Source of the DNA: Powellomyces hirtus
Lineage: Eukaryota; Chytridiomycota; Chytridiomycetes; Spizellomycetales; Powellomycetaceae
Length of the DNA stretch: 64,000 nt
NCBI GenBank assembly: GCA_025526995.1
Contig: JAHLKG010000006.1
Coordinates: 620,001-684,000, forward strand
Reading direction: 5' to 3'
Shown here: piece after piece, positions 1-11,464 of the stretch
How positions within the stretch are numbered: the first letter of the stretch is position 1
How the letters are laid out: each line of letters starts with the position of its first letter
Notes under the pieces: generated by a model
What the model saw: only the letters and a program-made list of their open reading frames with translations
Database searches by the model: none
Told to the model about the DNA's origin: nothing
Program-made: the position numbers and the translations under genes

Positions 1-923
1 GCAGAGCCAGAGCTCTCTCATCTCGACGTATCCAGTCGTCTGATGCTGTGTTGGTGGCCTTGGCAGTTCCAGAGCCATCCTTGATGTCAATGGCATCCCC
101 AGTGAACCTCTCAATGGACACTCGAATGTCAGAGTTGCCAGCCATCTTGTGCAAATAGTGTGGCAAAATGGGATAGTCCCAGTGTTCAACCGCAAGTGGT
201 CAGAACCTGCTCCAGAAAATCCACTTCAGTCCAGTCCAGTCCAGACAATAGCTTGTTTGATGGTCAGACGCAGGTGTCCTAAGCCTGCTATCTGGTCTCT
301 CGAGTGCTCAAACAGTTCTCCAAGTCCTCAGCAGTACCAGTGATAGGCACAGTGACGTGTTTCCCCTTGAGGGACAGAGGTGGAGTCAGTAATGTTCAGA
401 CAGCTGTGTCAGGGCTCATAACCTGTTGAGACGTCTTGACATCTACAAACAGGAACTCAGCATACCAGATAGGTTGCTAGGTTGTTGTCAAGACTTGCAG
501 AGGGTCTGAAGGTGCTTCCCAAGGTAGGGAAGGTCGCCTGTAGTGTTTGGCAGAGTGTACTAGACAAGTAAAGTGTGTTGGACTGTTATTATATTGGTTG
601 GGGATGCCCAGAGGGCGTCCTTTTATAACAATTTGGATCATAGTACATGTGTAGTGACAATCTAACTGTGCCCTAGCTTGGCCAAGACGGCCCTGGCCTG
701 GCCTAGTATTGTTCCCAATGACAGGGTGTCTTTTTGCCTTTTCTTGGCGCTTCTATCAGCGCTCCAGACGTGTTCTAGGCCTTCCCAGGCCCTCTCCAGC
801 TATTCTGGATCGTTCTAGACCATTCTGGACCATTCCAGACCATTCTAGACACAAGTGGATGTCCTCCCACATGTCCCGTGTGCTCTAAGTCCTCCCAGAG
901 GCGCCCACAGGTAGATTCCAACA
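1..923 (-). mobile_element. Family 1 Copia, unit 0 (partial, runs off left edge)
   Basis: The gag N-terminus reads on the minus strand from about 166 down to 1, followed by the untranslated leader (about 167-423) and the 5' LTR (424-923). The gag piece carries the same 60-nt internal deletion as units A and B (junction near 89-95), so this unit belongs to the A/B subgroup. The rest of the element lies to the left of the window. Confidence 0.85.
424..923 (-). repeat. Family 1 LTR (5' LTR of unit 0, alpha class)
   Basis: Exactly 500 bp, with TGTTGAGACG at the left and ATTCCAACA at the right, giving TG...CA ends on the minus strand. A TATAAAAGG box reads on the minus strand near 621-630. Five tandem 10-bp units lie at 803-852. 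The primer-binding site abuts it on the left (413-423). Alpha-class markers are GTAAAGTG, a TGACAGGGTG-type block and CCACAGGTAG. Confidence 0.92.
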
Positions 924-1224
924 AGAAGACCAGCTTTGACATTCTGAAAACAAAAACGCGACCAGCTGGCAAGGAAGGGATTCCCAACACCGTGCGGCAC
1001 TGGAGAGAAGCAGATGAGCTACCCCTAACCTCCCTATTCTACACTGGCTTGGACGACACTCCTGTCACAGGAACTGGTCACAAGCATACAAGAATAGAAG
1101 AAGAAAGCTGTTTGGCCATTGCCTGCACAGATGGCACAAATGATACGACGAAACAACATGGACTGCAGAAGCCGAGGATGCTTTTGCACAGATGAAAACA
1201 GTGAATAAAGGGCAAGGCGCAGCC
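924..1224. repeat. 301-bp inter-LTR spacer, copy 1
   Basis: Sits between a 5' LTR and the next unit's 3' LTR. The same 301-bp sequence with the same end points recurs at 6472-6772 and 16770-17070. It holds a short open frame, but nothing in it resembles a retroelement domain. Its ends do not give matching 5-bp target duplications, so it behaves as duplicated flank. Origin unknown. Confidence 0.85.
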
Positions 1225-1724
1225 TGTTGAGACGTCTTGACATCTACAAACAGGAACTCAGCATACCAGATAGGTTGCTAGGTTGTTGTCAAGGCTTGCA
1301 GAGGGTCTGAAGGTGCTTCCCAAGGTAGGGAAGGTCGCCTGTAGTGTTTGGCAGAGTGTACTAGACAAGTAGAGTGTGTTGGACTGTTATTGTATTGGTT
1401 GGGGATGCCCAGAGGGCGTCCTTTTATAACAATTTGGATCATAGTACATATGTAGTGACAATCTAACTGTGCCCTAGCTTAGCCAAGACGGCCCTGGCCT
1501 GGCCTAGTATTGTTCCCAATCACAAGGTGTCTTTTGGCCATTTCTTGGCGCTTACATCAGCGCTCCAGACGTGTTCTAGGCCTTCCCAGGCCCTCTCCAG
1601 CTATTCTGGATCGTTCTAGACCATTCTGGACCATTCCAGACCATTCTAGACACAAGTGGATGTCCTCCCACATGTCCTGTGTGCTCTAAGTCCTCCCAGA
1701 GGCGCCCACAGTTAGATTCCAACA
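1225..1724 (-). repeat. Family 1 LTR (3' LTR of unit A, beta class)
   Basis: 500 bp, TG...CA ends. Beta-class markers (GTAGAGTG, CACAAGGTG, CCACAGTTAG) differ from the unit's own 5' LTR. Confidence 0.92.
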
Positions 1725-1731
1725 CCCCCAC

Positions 1732-3573
1732 TCACGAAACATGTTTTGTGATCCCAGAGGCGTCCCTCAGTTTCAAGAACTGATCTCTAGCCAGTGGTTT
1801 TGTCAAGATGTCTGCAACCATGTCCTGAGTTGAGAGATACTCTAATGCAATCTCCAAGGGTCCTAGTGCTTCTCTGATAAAGTGGTACCTCACTTCAATG
1901 TGTTTGGTGCTGGCATGCAGTGTTGGGTTCTTAGCAAGAGCAATGGCACCCTGGTTGTCCTCACAGAGCATTGTGGGTCCATCCTGCTTGAATCCGAGCT
2001 CCCCTGCAAGCAGACGAAGCCAAACAGCTTCCTTGGCGCACTGGGCTAGTGCCATGTACTCTGCTTCCGTGCTTGAAAGAGCTACAGTGGTCTGCCGCTT
2101 GGATTGCCAGGTGTTAGGCCCATTGAACATGAAGATGAATCCAGTGGTTGATCTCCTTGTGTCCAAACATCCAGCATAGTCGGAATCCGAGTATCCAACC
2201 AGCTTCCTAGGCTCAGAGACATTCTCTTTGCCTCCCAGAAGGATTCCAAGTTCGCTTGTGCCCTTCAGGTATCTGATGATCCGCTTGGCAGCACTCCAAT
2301 GCTCCTTTCCAGGCTTTGCAAGGTACTTGGACATGATTCCAACTGCAGCAGCAATGTCAGGGCGTGTTCCTAGCATGGCATAGATCAAACTGCCCACTGC
2401 ATTCGTGTATGGCACAGAGCTCATCTCCAGCTCCTCCTTCTCGTTCTGAGGTGCCATGTTGTTTCTGAGGTGCAGGCCATGTTCCATAGGCGTGGCATGA
2501 ACCTTGGCATCGCCCATGTTGAATTTCGAAACAACCTCTTCAACATACTTCTTCTGAGATAACCAGATGGTGCGGGTGCTTCTGCTCCGTCTGATGTGAA
2601 TCCCAAGGAAGTAATTCAGCTCTCCAAGGTCTGTCATCTCAAAAGCTCGCCTCGGCTCCTTCTTGACATCCCCCAGCTGTTGCTTGCTTGATGAGGCCAC
2701 AATAAGGTTGTCCACATAGATCAGAATGTACTCTGTTGTCCCATTCTGACTCCTGTAGTACATGCAAGGCTCTGCAGTCAACTGCACAAAGCCCATAGAC
2801 TTCAGTTTGTGGTCAATCTTGTGGTTGAAGCGCCTTGCGGATTGCTTGAGGCTGTAGAGGGGTCTCCCGAGCTTGCAGACCCGTCCTGGATGCTTTGGAT
2901 CCTCAAAGCTCTCCGGTTGGTGCATGTAGATCACATAGTCCAGATCCCCTTGCAAGAATGCTGTGTTCACGTCCATCTGATGTGACTCCAAGTCGTCTGT
3001 GGCAATGATGGAGAACAGCAGTCTCATGGGGCCAAACTTGGCAACAGGAGCAAACATCCCCTGATAGTCCAATCCCTCTCTCTGAGAGAATCCCTTGGCA
3101 ACAAGTCTTGCCTTGTATCTGTCAAGCTCTCCTGTGTCCTTCAGCTTTCGTTTGAAGACCCACTTGCATCCAATAGCTTTTCTGCCCGTTGGCAGATCCA
3201 CAAGTTGCCATGTCCCATTCTTGGCAAGAGCATCCATCTCTTCCTGAGCAGCCTGACGCCATTGTGAAGCATCTGGCATGGTCTGGCTCTCCTTGTAGCT
3301 TGTGGGTTCGTTTGTGACAAAGGAGACAGCATAGGCAACTGCAGCAACGTTTGCAGCATTGCTTGAAGCCTTCCACCACTCTCCTGGCAGCTTCCTGAGT
3401 CTTTTGGGGGTTGGAGAAGGCTCTGCAGCACTCTCATAGTCAGAGTACAGCTCAGGGGTCCGTTCCCTCACATTCTCCTCTCCCTCTGACATGTCTGTGT
3501 CCTCAGAGTTGTCACTGACATCCTGCAGCTCGTCACTGACATCCTGCAGCTTCATTTCAGGCCCAATTCCCAC
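1732..3573 (-). pseudogene. Unit A: Copia RT-RNaseH frame
   Basis: This is the only copy of the family in which the RT-RNaseH frame is uninterrupted (about 613 codons after a TGA; the first codon is GTG). It begins with an acidic linker, then the Copia RT (KARLVAKGFSQ, MDVNTAFLQGDL, PLYSLKQ) and RNaseH (STEAEYMAL, EDNQGAIALA, ADILTKPLARDQ). The catalytic box reads YVDN, so the second active-site aspartate is lost. The frame is -1 relative to the integrase frame and overlaps it by 22 nt (3552-3573). Without a frameshift event it would not be translated as part of the polyprotein. Confidence 0.88.
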
Positions 3574-4076
3574 TCAGCAGGCACTTGGGGTGTCTGAGCA
3601 GACTGGAGGGATGGAATGAAGCTCTTCTCATTGAATTTGACACGTCTGGAGAACAGGATCTTCTTAGTCTGTACGTCCATAAGCCGGTATTCCTTGCTGT
3701 GGGAGCTATATCCCAGCATGATGCACTTGACTGCAGCATCATCCAGCTTCTGGCGCTTGTTGGGTTGAATGTAGGCATAGGCAATGCATCCAAACGTCCT
3801 CAAATGTCCCAGAGATGGTGGGATACCATGGAACATCTCATAAGGCATCTTGGGGCATGCAACAGGGGGAGATCTGTTCCTCAGATAGACTGCTGCCATG
3901 ATTGCTTCTCTCCAGAAACGCTTGTCCAAGCCTGACTGCTTCAACAAACATCTCCCCATCTCCACAAGGGTACAGTTGGCTCGTTCAGCAGCACCATTTT
4001 GCTGTGGAGTATTTACTGAACTCCTCTGATGCTGTGTGCCCTTCTCCTTGAAGTGGTCCTTTAGCAAGTTGCTCAT
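3552..4076 (-). pseudogene. Unit A: integrase C-terminal half
   Basis: Continues the integrase after the TGA at 4113-4115, in the same frame. It contains the region around the catalytic glutamate (NTPQQNGAAERAN) and a C-terminal beta-rich stretch ending with the shared -1 overlap into RT. Confidence 0.85.
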
Positions 4077-4112
4077 GTACTCGCCTCCTGGGTCGGATCT
4101 GACAGCTTTGAT

Positions 4113-5714
4113 TCACTTTCCATGTAGGGGGACGAGTGCTGCTTCCAGCTCCTGATAGTGCCTAGCAACTTCTCCCTTGGTCTTCATAAGGCAAACATGG
4201 AAATATCTTGTCTTGTCATCAATGAATGTGACGAAATAGCGATATCCAGTGATTGTGGGTGGTTCAACTGGTCCCCAGACATCTGTGTGGATCAATCCCA
4301 GCTTCTCTGATGCTCTGGAGGCCTGTGCCTTGGGGAATGGCGCTCTGCTTGCTTTGCTGAGTGCACAAGTGTCACAAATGCTCAAGCTCCCACTGGTTTG
4401 AACACCCTTGGCAAGCTTGGTGAGCCTTCCAATGTCTGCAACGTTCAAATGGCCGAGTCTCTGATGCCATAGGGACAAGTCCTGACTTGTTGTGTCCCTT
4501 CCAACATTGTGGGCAATCCCAGCATTTGCCTGCCCATGTGTTGTCTCGAATGTGTAGACAAATTGGTTCTCTTTGGCAAGGAAAGCCGTCCCATCCTTTG
4601 CAATGATCCGAGCAGCTTGTGGTCCCACTTCAAAACAAGCTCCAGCTTTGGCAAAGCGAGCCAGTGATAGGAGGTTCTTGGTCATCTTGGGGACGTGCCA
4701 GCAGTTCTGGATTTGCAGGGGCACTGTCTTCCCCTCTGTGTTGATCACCCATGTGTGAAGCGTTCCATGCCCCACAGCTTCCAATGTGTGATTGTCTGCC
4801 ATCTCAATGGCGACAGGAGACATCTTCTCATAGTCCTCAAACAGCTCTCTGCGGCCAGTCATGTGCTGAGAGGCTCCTGAGTCCAAAATCCAAGTGTTGG
4901 ATGTCAGGGATGGCATCTGAGTTCCAATGGTGGTGAAAGCAAAGCCTCCAGGTGTCTGTTGAGTCGAGTTGGCCTGGTTTAGGCCCTTCTTCTCGTCTGC
5001 TGCCCTCTTGTGGCATTCCTTCTTGATGTGGCCCTTCTTGTTGCAGTAGTGACAGACTGCCTCCTTCTTCCAATCTGGCTTTCCCCCAGCCTTGTTGGTC
5101 TTCTGAGCATTCCCTTTGGTGTCAGCTTGTGTGAAGAAGGCTTTTGCTGCCTTTTCAGAGTTCTTCTTTCCATCTGCACGCCTCATTTCCTCCTGCAACA
5201 GCCTGGATGTCACAAAAGCCAAGTCCAGCTTCTCACTGGTCGACTCCAGAGTCATCACAAGGGTGTCAAAGGCTTCAGGCAGGGAAGAGAGCAAGGAGAA
5301 CACATGGTCCTCCTCAGAAACGGGAGCTCCAATAACAGCAAGTTCCTGGGTCATCCTCTTGATCTTGTTGATGTGGATGGTCATGGAATCAGTCAGGTCC
5401 ATTGTCACAGTGAGGAACCGATGTCTCAGGAAGTGTCTGTTGGCAACCCCCTTCTTCTCATGCACCTCCCTCAGCTTTTCCCATGCTTCAAGGGCAGATT
5501 TGCTCTCATGAACATGCATCAATTGCTCATCATTCAAAGACATGATCAGCAGAGCCAGAGCTCTCTCATCTCGACGTATCCAGTCGTCTGATGCTGTGTT
5601 GGTGGCCTTGGCAGTTCCAGAGCCATCCTTGATGTCAATGGCATCCCCAGTGAACCTCTCAATGGACACTCGAATGTCAGAGTTGCCAGCCATCTTGTGC
5701 AAATAGTGTGGCAA
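4113..5714 (-). pseudogene. Unit A: gag-protease-integrase N-terminal frame, truncated
   Basis: 533 codons. A UBN2-type gag core is followed by a CCHC zinc knuckle (CHYCNKKGHIKKECHKR), a retroviral-type aspartic protease motif (ILDSGASQHMT), a GAG_preINT zinc-binding segment (HQRLGHLN...CDTC) and the integrase start (LIHTDVWGP). Compared with units C and D it lacks 20 residues after IERFTG, the most conserved part of the gag N-terminus. It ends at a TGA where C and D have CAG, just before the second catalytic aspartate of integrase. Confidence 0.9.
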
Positions 5715-5960
5715 AATGGGATAGTCCCAGTGTTCAACCGCAAGTGGTCAGAACCTGCTCCAGAAAATCCACTTCAGTCCAGTCCAGTCCAGACAATAGC
5801 TTGTTTGATGGTCAGACGCAGGTGTCCTAAGCCTGCTATCTGGTCTCTCGAGTGCTCAAACAGTTCTCCAAGTCCTCAGCAGTACCAGTGATAGGCACAG
5901 TGACGTGTTTCCCCTTGAGGGACAGAGGTGGAGTCAGTAATGTTCAGACAGCTGTGTCAG

Positions 5961-5971
5961 GGCTCATAACC
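5961..5971 (-). promoter_or_regulatory. Primer-binding site of unit A (initiator tRNA-Met anticodon arm)
   Basis: On the minus strand GGTTATGAGCCCTGA follows directly after the LTR. It is complementary to the anticodon stem-loop of initiator tRNA-Met (GGGCUCAUAACC), not to the tRNA 3' end. The same site abuts the 5' LTR of every family 1 unit, and of families 2 and 4. Confidence 0.85.
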
Positions 5972-6471
5972 TGTTGAGACGTCTTGACATCTACAAACAG
6001 GAACTCAGCATACCAGATAGGTTGCTAGGTTGTTGTCAAGACTTGCAGAGGGTCTGAAGGTGCTTCCCAAGGTAGGGAAGGTCGCCTGTAGTGTTTGGCA
6101 GAGTGTACTAGACAAGTAAAGTGTGTTGGACTGTTATTATATTGGTTGGGGATGCCCAGAGGGCGTCCTTTTATAACAATTTGGATCATAGTACATGTGT
6201 AGTGACAATCTAACTGTGCCCTAGCTTGGCCAAGACGGCCCTGGCCTGGCCTAGTATTGTTCCCAATGACAGGGTGTCTTTTTGCCTTTTCTTGGCGCTT
6301 CTATCAGCGCTCCAGACGTGTTCTAGGCCTTCCCAGGCCCTCTCCAGCTATTCTGGATCGTTCTAGACCATTCTGGACCATTCCAGACCATTCTAGACAC
6401 AAGTGGATGTCCTCCCACATGTCCCGTGTGCTCTAAGTCCTCCCAGAGGCGCCCACAGGTAGATTCCAACA
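5972..6471 (-). repeat. Family 1 LTR (5' LTR of unit A, alpha class)
   Basis: 500 bp, TG...CA ends, alpha-class markers as in the LTR at 424-923. Confidence 0.92.
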
Positions 6472-6772
6472 AGAAGACCAGCTTTGACATTCTGAAAACA
6501 AAAACGCGACCAGCTGGCAAGGAAGGGATTCCCAACACCGTGCGGCACTGGAGAGAAGCAGATGAGCTACCCCTAACCTCCCTATTCTACACTGGCTTGG
6601 ACGACACTCCTGTCACAGGAACTGGTCACAAGCATACAAGAATAGAAGAAGAAAGCTGTTTGGCCATTGCCTGCACAGATGGCACAAATGATACGACGAA
6701 ACAACATGGACTGCAGAAGCCGAGGATGCTTTTGCACAGATGAAAACAGTGAATAAAGGGCAAGGTGCAGCC
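6472..6772. repeat. 301-bp inter-LTR spacer, copy 2
   Basis: Near-identical to 924-1224 with the same boundaries; one visible difference close to its right end (GTGCAGCC versus GCGCAGCC). Confidence 0.85.
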
Positions 6773-7272
6773 TGTTGAGACGTCTTGACATCTACAAACA
6801 GGAACTCAGCATACCAGATAGGTTGCTAGGTTGTTGTCAAGACTTGCAGAGGGTCTGAAGGTGCTTCCCAAGGTAGGGAAGGTCGCCTGTAGTGTTTGGC
6901 AGAGTGTACTAGACAAGTAGAGTGTGTTGGACTGTTATTGTATTGGTTGGGGATGCCCAGAGGGCGTCCTTTTATAACAATTTGGATCATAGTACATATG
7001 TAGTGACAATCTAACTGTGCCCTAGCTTAGCCAAGACGGCCCTGGCCTGGCCTAGTATTGTTCCCAATCACAAGGTGTCTTTTGGCCATTTCTTGGCGCT
7101 TACATCAGCGCTCCAGACGTGTTCTAGGCCTTCCCAGGCCCTCTCCAGCTATTCTGAATCGTTCTAGACCATTCTGGACCATTCCAGACCATTCTAGACA
7201 CAAGTGGATGTCCTCCCACATGTCCTGTGTGCTCTAAGTCCTCCCAGAGGCGCCCACAGTTAGATTCCAACA
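6773..7272 (-). repeat. Family 1 LTR (3' LTR of unit B, beta class)
   Basis: 500 bp, TG...CA ends, beta-class markers. Confidence 0.92.
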
Positions 7273-7279
7273 CCCCCAC

Positions 7280-9066
7280 TCACGAAACATGTTTTGTGAT
7301 CCCAGAGGCGTCCCTCAGTTTCAAGAACTGATCTCTAGCCAGTGGTTTTGTCAAGATGTCTGCAACCATGTCCTGAGTTGAGAGATACTCTAATGCAATC
7401 TCCAAGGGTCCTAGTGCTTCTCTGATAAAGTGGTACCTCACTTCAATGTGTTTGGTGCTGGCATGCAGTGTTGGGTTCTTAGCAAGAGCAATGGCACCCT
7501 GGTTGTCCTCAAAGAGCATTGTGGGTCCATCCTGCTTGAATCTGAGCTCCCCTGCAAGCAGACAAAGCCAAACAGCTTCCTTGGCGCACTGGGCTAGTGC
7601 CATGTACTCTGCTTCCGTGCTTGAAAGAGCTACAGTGGTCTGCCGCTTGGATTGCCAGGTGTTAGGCCCATTGAACATGATGATGAATCCAGTGGTTGAT
7701 CTCCTTGTGTCCAAACATCCAGCATAGTCAGAATCCGAGGATCCAACCAGCTTCCTAGGCTCAGAGGCATTCTCTTTGCCTCCCAGAAGGATTCCAAGTT
7801 CGCTTGTGCCCTTCAGGTATCTGATGATCCGCTTGGCAGCACTCCAATGCTCCTTTCCAGGCTTTGCAAGGTACTTGGACATGATTCCAACTGCAGCAGC
7901 AATGTCAGGGCGTGTTCCTAGCATGGCATCGATCAAACTGCCCACTGCATTCCTGTATGGCACAGAGCTCATCTCCAGCTCCTCCTTCTCGTTCTAAGGT
8001 GCCATGTTGTTTCTGAGGTGCAGGCCATGTTCCATAGGCGTGGCATGAACCTTGGCATCGCCCATGTTGAATTTCGAAACAACCTCTTCAACATACTTCT
8101 TCTGAGATAACCAGATGGTGCGGGTGCTTCTGCTCCGTCTGATGTGAATCCCAAGGAAGTAATTCAGCTCTCCAAGGTCTGTCATCTCAAAAGCTCGCCT
8201 CGGCTCCTTCTTGACATCCCCCAGCTGTTGCTTGCTTGATGAGGCCACAATAAGGTTGTCCACATAGATCAGAATGTACTCTGTTGTCCCATTCTGGCTC
8301 CTGTAGTACATGCAAGGCTCTGTAGTCGACTGCACAAAGCCCATAGACTTCAGTTTGTGGTCAATCTTGTGGTTGAAGAGCCTTCAAGCTTGCAGACCCG
8401 TCCTGGATGCTTGGGATCCTCAAAGCTCTCCGGTTGGTGCATGTAGATCACATAGTCCAGATCCCCTTGCAAGAATGCTGTGTTCACGTCCATCTGATGT
8501 GACTCCAAGTCGACTGTGGCAATGATGGAGAACAGCAGTCTCATGGGGCCAAACTTGGCAACAGGAGCAAACATCCCCTGATAGTCCAATCCCTCTCTCT
8601 GAGAGAATCCCTTGGCAACAAGTCTTGCCTTGTATCTGTCAAGCTCTCCTGTGTCCTTCAGCTTTCGTTCGAAGACCCACTTGCATCCAATAGCTTTTCT
8701 GCCCATTGGCAGATCCACAAGTTGCCATGTCCCATTCTTGGCAAGAGCATCCATCTCTTCCTGAGCAGCCTGACGCCATTGTGAAGCATCTGGCATGGTC
8801 TGGCTCTCCTTGTAGCTTGTGGGTTTGTTTGTGACAAAGGAGACAGCATAGGCAACTGCAGCAACGTTTGCAGCATTGCTTGAAGCCTTCCACCACTCTC
8901 CTGGCTTCCTGAGTCTTTTGGGGGTTGGAGAAGGCTCTGCAGCACTCTCATAGTCAGAGTACAGCTCAGGGGTCCGTTCCCTCACATTCTCCTCTCCCTC
9001 TGACATGTCTGTGTCCTCAGAGTTGTCACTGACATCCTGCAGCTTCATTTCAGGCCCAATTCCCAC
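7280..9066 (-). pseudogene. Unit B: RT-RNaseH, broken in three pieces
   Basis: Pieces lie at 9066-8350, 8344-7994 and 7972-7280. About 32 nt encoding the PLYSLKQ segment are missing near 8381-8392, which shifts the frame. A CAG-to-TAG change ends the middle piece near 7994. The active-site box is YVDN. The RNaseH residues resemble C and D (LCLLAGELRFKQ) rather than A (LRLLAGELGFKQ). Confidence 0.88.
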
Positions 9067-9569
9067 TCAGCAGGCACTTGGGGTGTCTGAGCAGACTGGA
9101 GGGATGGAATGAAGCTCTTCTCATCGAATTTGACACGTCTGGAGAACAGGATCTTCTTAGTCTGTACGTCCATAAGCCGGTATTCCTTGCTGTGGGAGCT
9201 ATATCCCAGCATGATGCACTTGACTGCAGCATCATCCAGCTTCTGGCACTTGTTGGGTTGAATGTAGGCATAGGCAATGCATCCAAACATCCTCAAATGT
9301 CCCAGAGATCGTGGGATACCATGGAACATCTCATAAGGGGCCTTGGGGTATGCAACAGTGGGAGATCTGTTCCTCAGATAGACTGCTGTCATGATTGCTT
9401 CTCCCCAGAAACGCTTGTCCAAGCCTGACTGCTTCAACAAACATCTCCCCATCTCCACAAGGGTACAGTTGGCTTGTTCAGCAACACCATTTTGTTGTGG
9501 AGTATTTACTGAACTCCTCTGATGCTGTGTGCCCTTCTCCTTGAAGTGGTCCTTTAGCAAGTTGCTCAT
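9045..9569 (-). pseudogene. Unit B: integrase C-terminal half
   Basis: Same frame and extent as 3552-4076, ending in the 22-nt overlap with the RT frame. Contains NTPQQNGVAEQAN around the catalytic glutamate. Confidence 0.85.
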
Positions 9570-9605
9570 GTACTCGCCTCCTGGGTCGGATCTGACAGCT
9601 TTGAT

Positions 9606-11207
9606 TCACTTTCCATGTAGGGGGACGAGTGCTGCTTCCAGCTCCTGATAGTGCCTAGCAACTTCTCCCTTGGTCTTCATAAGGCAAACATGGAAATATC
9701 TTGTCTTGTCATCAATGAATGTGACGAAATAGCGATATCCAGTGATTGTGGGTGGTTCAACTGGTCCCCAGACATCTGTGTGGATCAATCCCAGCTTCTC
9801 TGATGCTCTGGAGGCCTGTGCCTTGGGGAATGGCGCTCTGCTTGCTTTGCTGCGTGCACAAGTGTCACAAATGCTCAAGCTCCCACTGGTTTGAACGCCC
9901 TTGGTAAGCTTGGTGAGCCTTCCAATGTCTGCAACGTTCAAATGGCCGAGTCTCTGATGCCTTAGGGACAAGTCCTGACTTGTTGTGTCCCTTCCAACAT
10001 TGTGGGCAATCCCAGCATTTGCCTGCCCATGTGTTGTCTCGAATGTGTAGACAAATTGGTTCTCTTTGGCAAGGAAAGCCGTCCCATCCTTTGCAATGAT
10101 CCGAGCAGCCTGTGGTCCCACTTCAAAACAAGCTCCAGCTTTGGCAAGGCGAGCCAGTGATAGGAGGTTCTTGGTCATCTTGGGGACGTGCCAGCAGTTC
10201 TGGATTTGCAGGGGCACTGTCTTCCCCTCTGTGTTGATCACCCATGTGTGAAGCGTTCCATGCCCCACAGCTTCCAATGTGTGATTGTCTGCCATCTCAA
10301 TGGCGACAGGAGACATCTTCTCATAGTCCCCAAACAGCTCTCTGCGGCCAGTCATGTGCTGAGAGGCTCCTGAGTCCAAAATCCAAGTGTTGGATGTCAG
10401 GGATGGCATCTGAGTTCCAATGGTGGTGAAAGCAAAGACTCCAGGCGTCTGTTGAGTCGAGTTGGCCTGGTTTAGGCCCTTCTTCTCGTCTGCTGCCCTC
10501 TTGTGGCATTCCTTCTTGATGTGGCCCTTCTTGTTGCAGTAGTGACAGACTGCCTCCTTCTTCCAATCTGGCTTTCCCCCAGCCTTGTTGGTCTTCTGAG
10601 CATTCCCTTTGGTGTCAGCTTGTGTGAAGAAGGCTTTTGCTGCCTTTCCAGAGTTCTTCTTTCCATCTGCACGCCTCATTTCCTCCTGCAACAGCCTGGA
10701 TGTCACAAAAGCCAAGTCCAGCTTCTCACTGGTCGACTCCAGAGTCATCACAAGGGTGTCAAAGGCTTCAGGCAGGGAAGAGAGCAAGGAGAACACATGG
10801 TCCTCCTCAGAAACGGGAGCTCCAATGGCAGCAAGTTCCTGGGTCATCCTCTTGATCTTGTTGATGTGGATGGTCATGGAATCAGTCAGGTCCATTGTCA
10901 CAGTGAGGAACCGATGTCTCAGGAAGTGTCTGTTGGCAACCCCCTTCTTCTCATGCACCTCCCTCAGCTTTTCCCATGCTTCAAGGGCAGATTTGCTCCC
11001 ATGAACATGCATCAATTGCTCATCATTCAAAGACATGATCAGCAGAGCCAGAGCTCTCTCATCTCGACGTATCCAGTCGTCTGATGCTGTGTTGGTGGCC
11101 TTGGCAGTTCCAGAGCCATCCTTGATGTCAATGGCATCCCCAGTGAACCTCTCAATGGACACTCGAATGTCAGAGTTGCCAGCCATCTTGTGCAAATAGT
11201 GTGGCAA
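9606..11207 (-). pseudogene. Unit B: gag-protease-integrase N-terminal frame, truncated
   Basis: 533 codons with the same domain order, gag deletion and terminating TGA as unit A. The CCHC knuckle and DSG protease motif are intact. Confidence 0.9.
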
Positions 11208-11464
11208 AATGGGATAGTCCCAGTGTTCAACCGCAAGTGGTCAGAACCTGCTCCAGAAAATCCACTTCAGTCCAGTCCAGTCCAGACAATAGCTCGTTTG
11301 ATGGTCAGACGCAGGTGTCCTAAGCCTGCTATCTGGTCTCTTGAGTGCTCAAACAGTTCTCCAAGTCCTCAGCAGTACCAGTGATAGGCACAGTGACGTG
11401 TTTCCCCTTGAGGGACAGAGGTGGAGTCAGTAATGTTCAGACAGCTGTGTCAGGGCTCATAACC

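Larger units (their letters stand above)
1225..6471 (-). mobile_element. Family 1 Copia, unit A
   Basis: LTRs lie at 1225-1724 (3') and 5972-6471 (5'), and the internal region reads leftwards as gag, PR, INT, RT, RNaseH. A purine tract abuts the 3' LTR (1725-1735 as CCCCCACTCAC on plus), and a half-tRNA-Met primer site abuts the 5' LTR (5961-5971). Visible defects are a 60-nt gag deletion, a TGA in integrase, a frame change between INT and RT, and YVDN in place of the YVDD active-site box. It is therefore non-autonomous as read. Confidence 0.93.

Noticed and set aside
803..852. Regular 10-bp repeats considered as a CRISPR-like array
   Set aside because: No spacers, period far too short, and located inside a eukaryotic LTR.
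878..1195. 105-codon frame spanning LTR end and spacer
   Set aside because: Starts inside the LTR, shows no domain, and its repetition is explained by duplication of the spacer.
10503..11084. Plus-strand frame of 193 codons, repeated in every array unit
   Set aside because: Exact antisense of the gag coding region; the conserved product reads on the minus strand.
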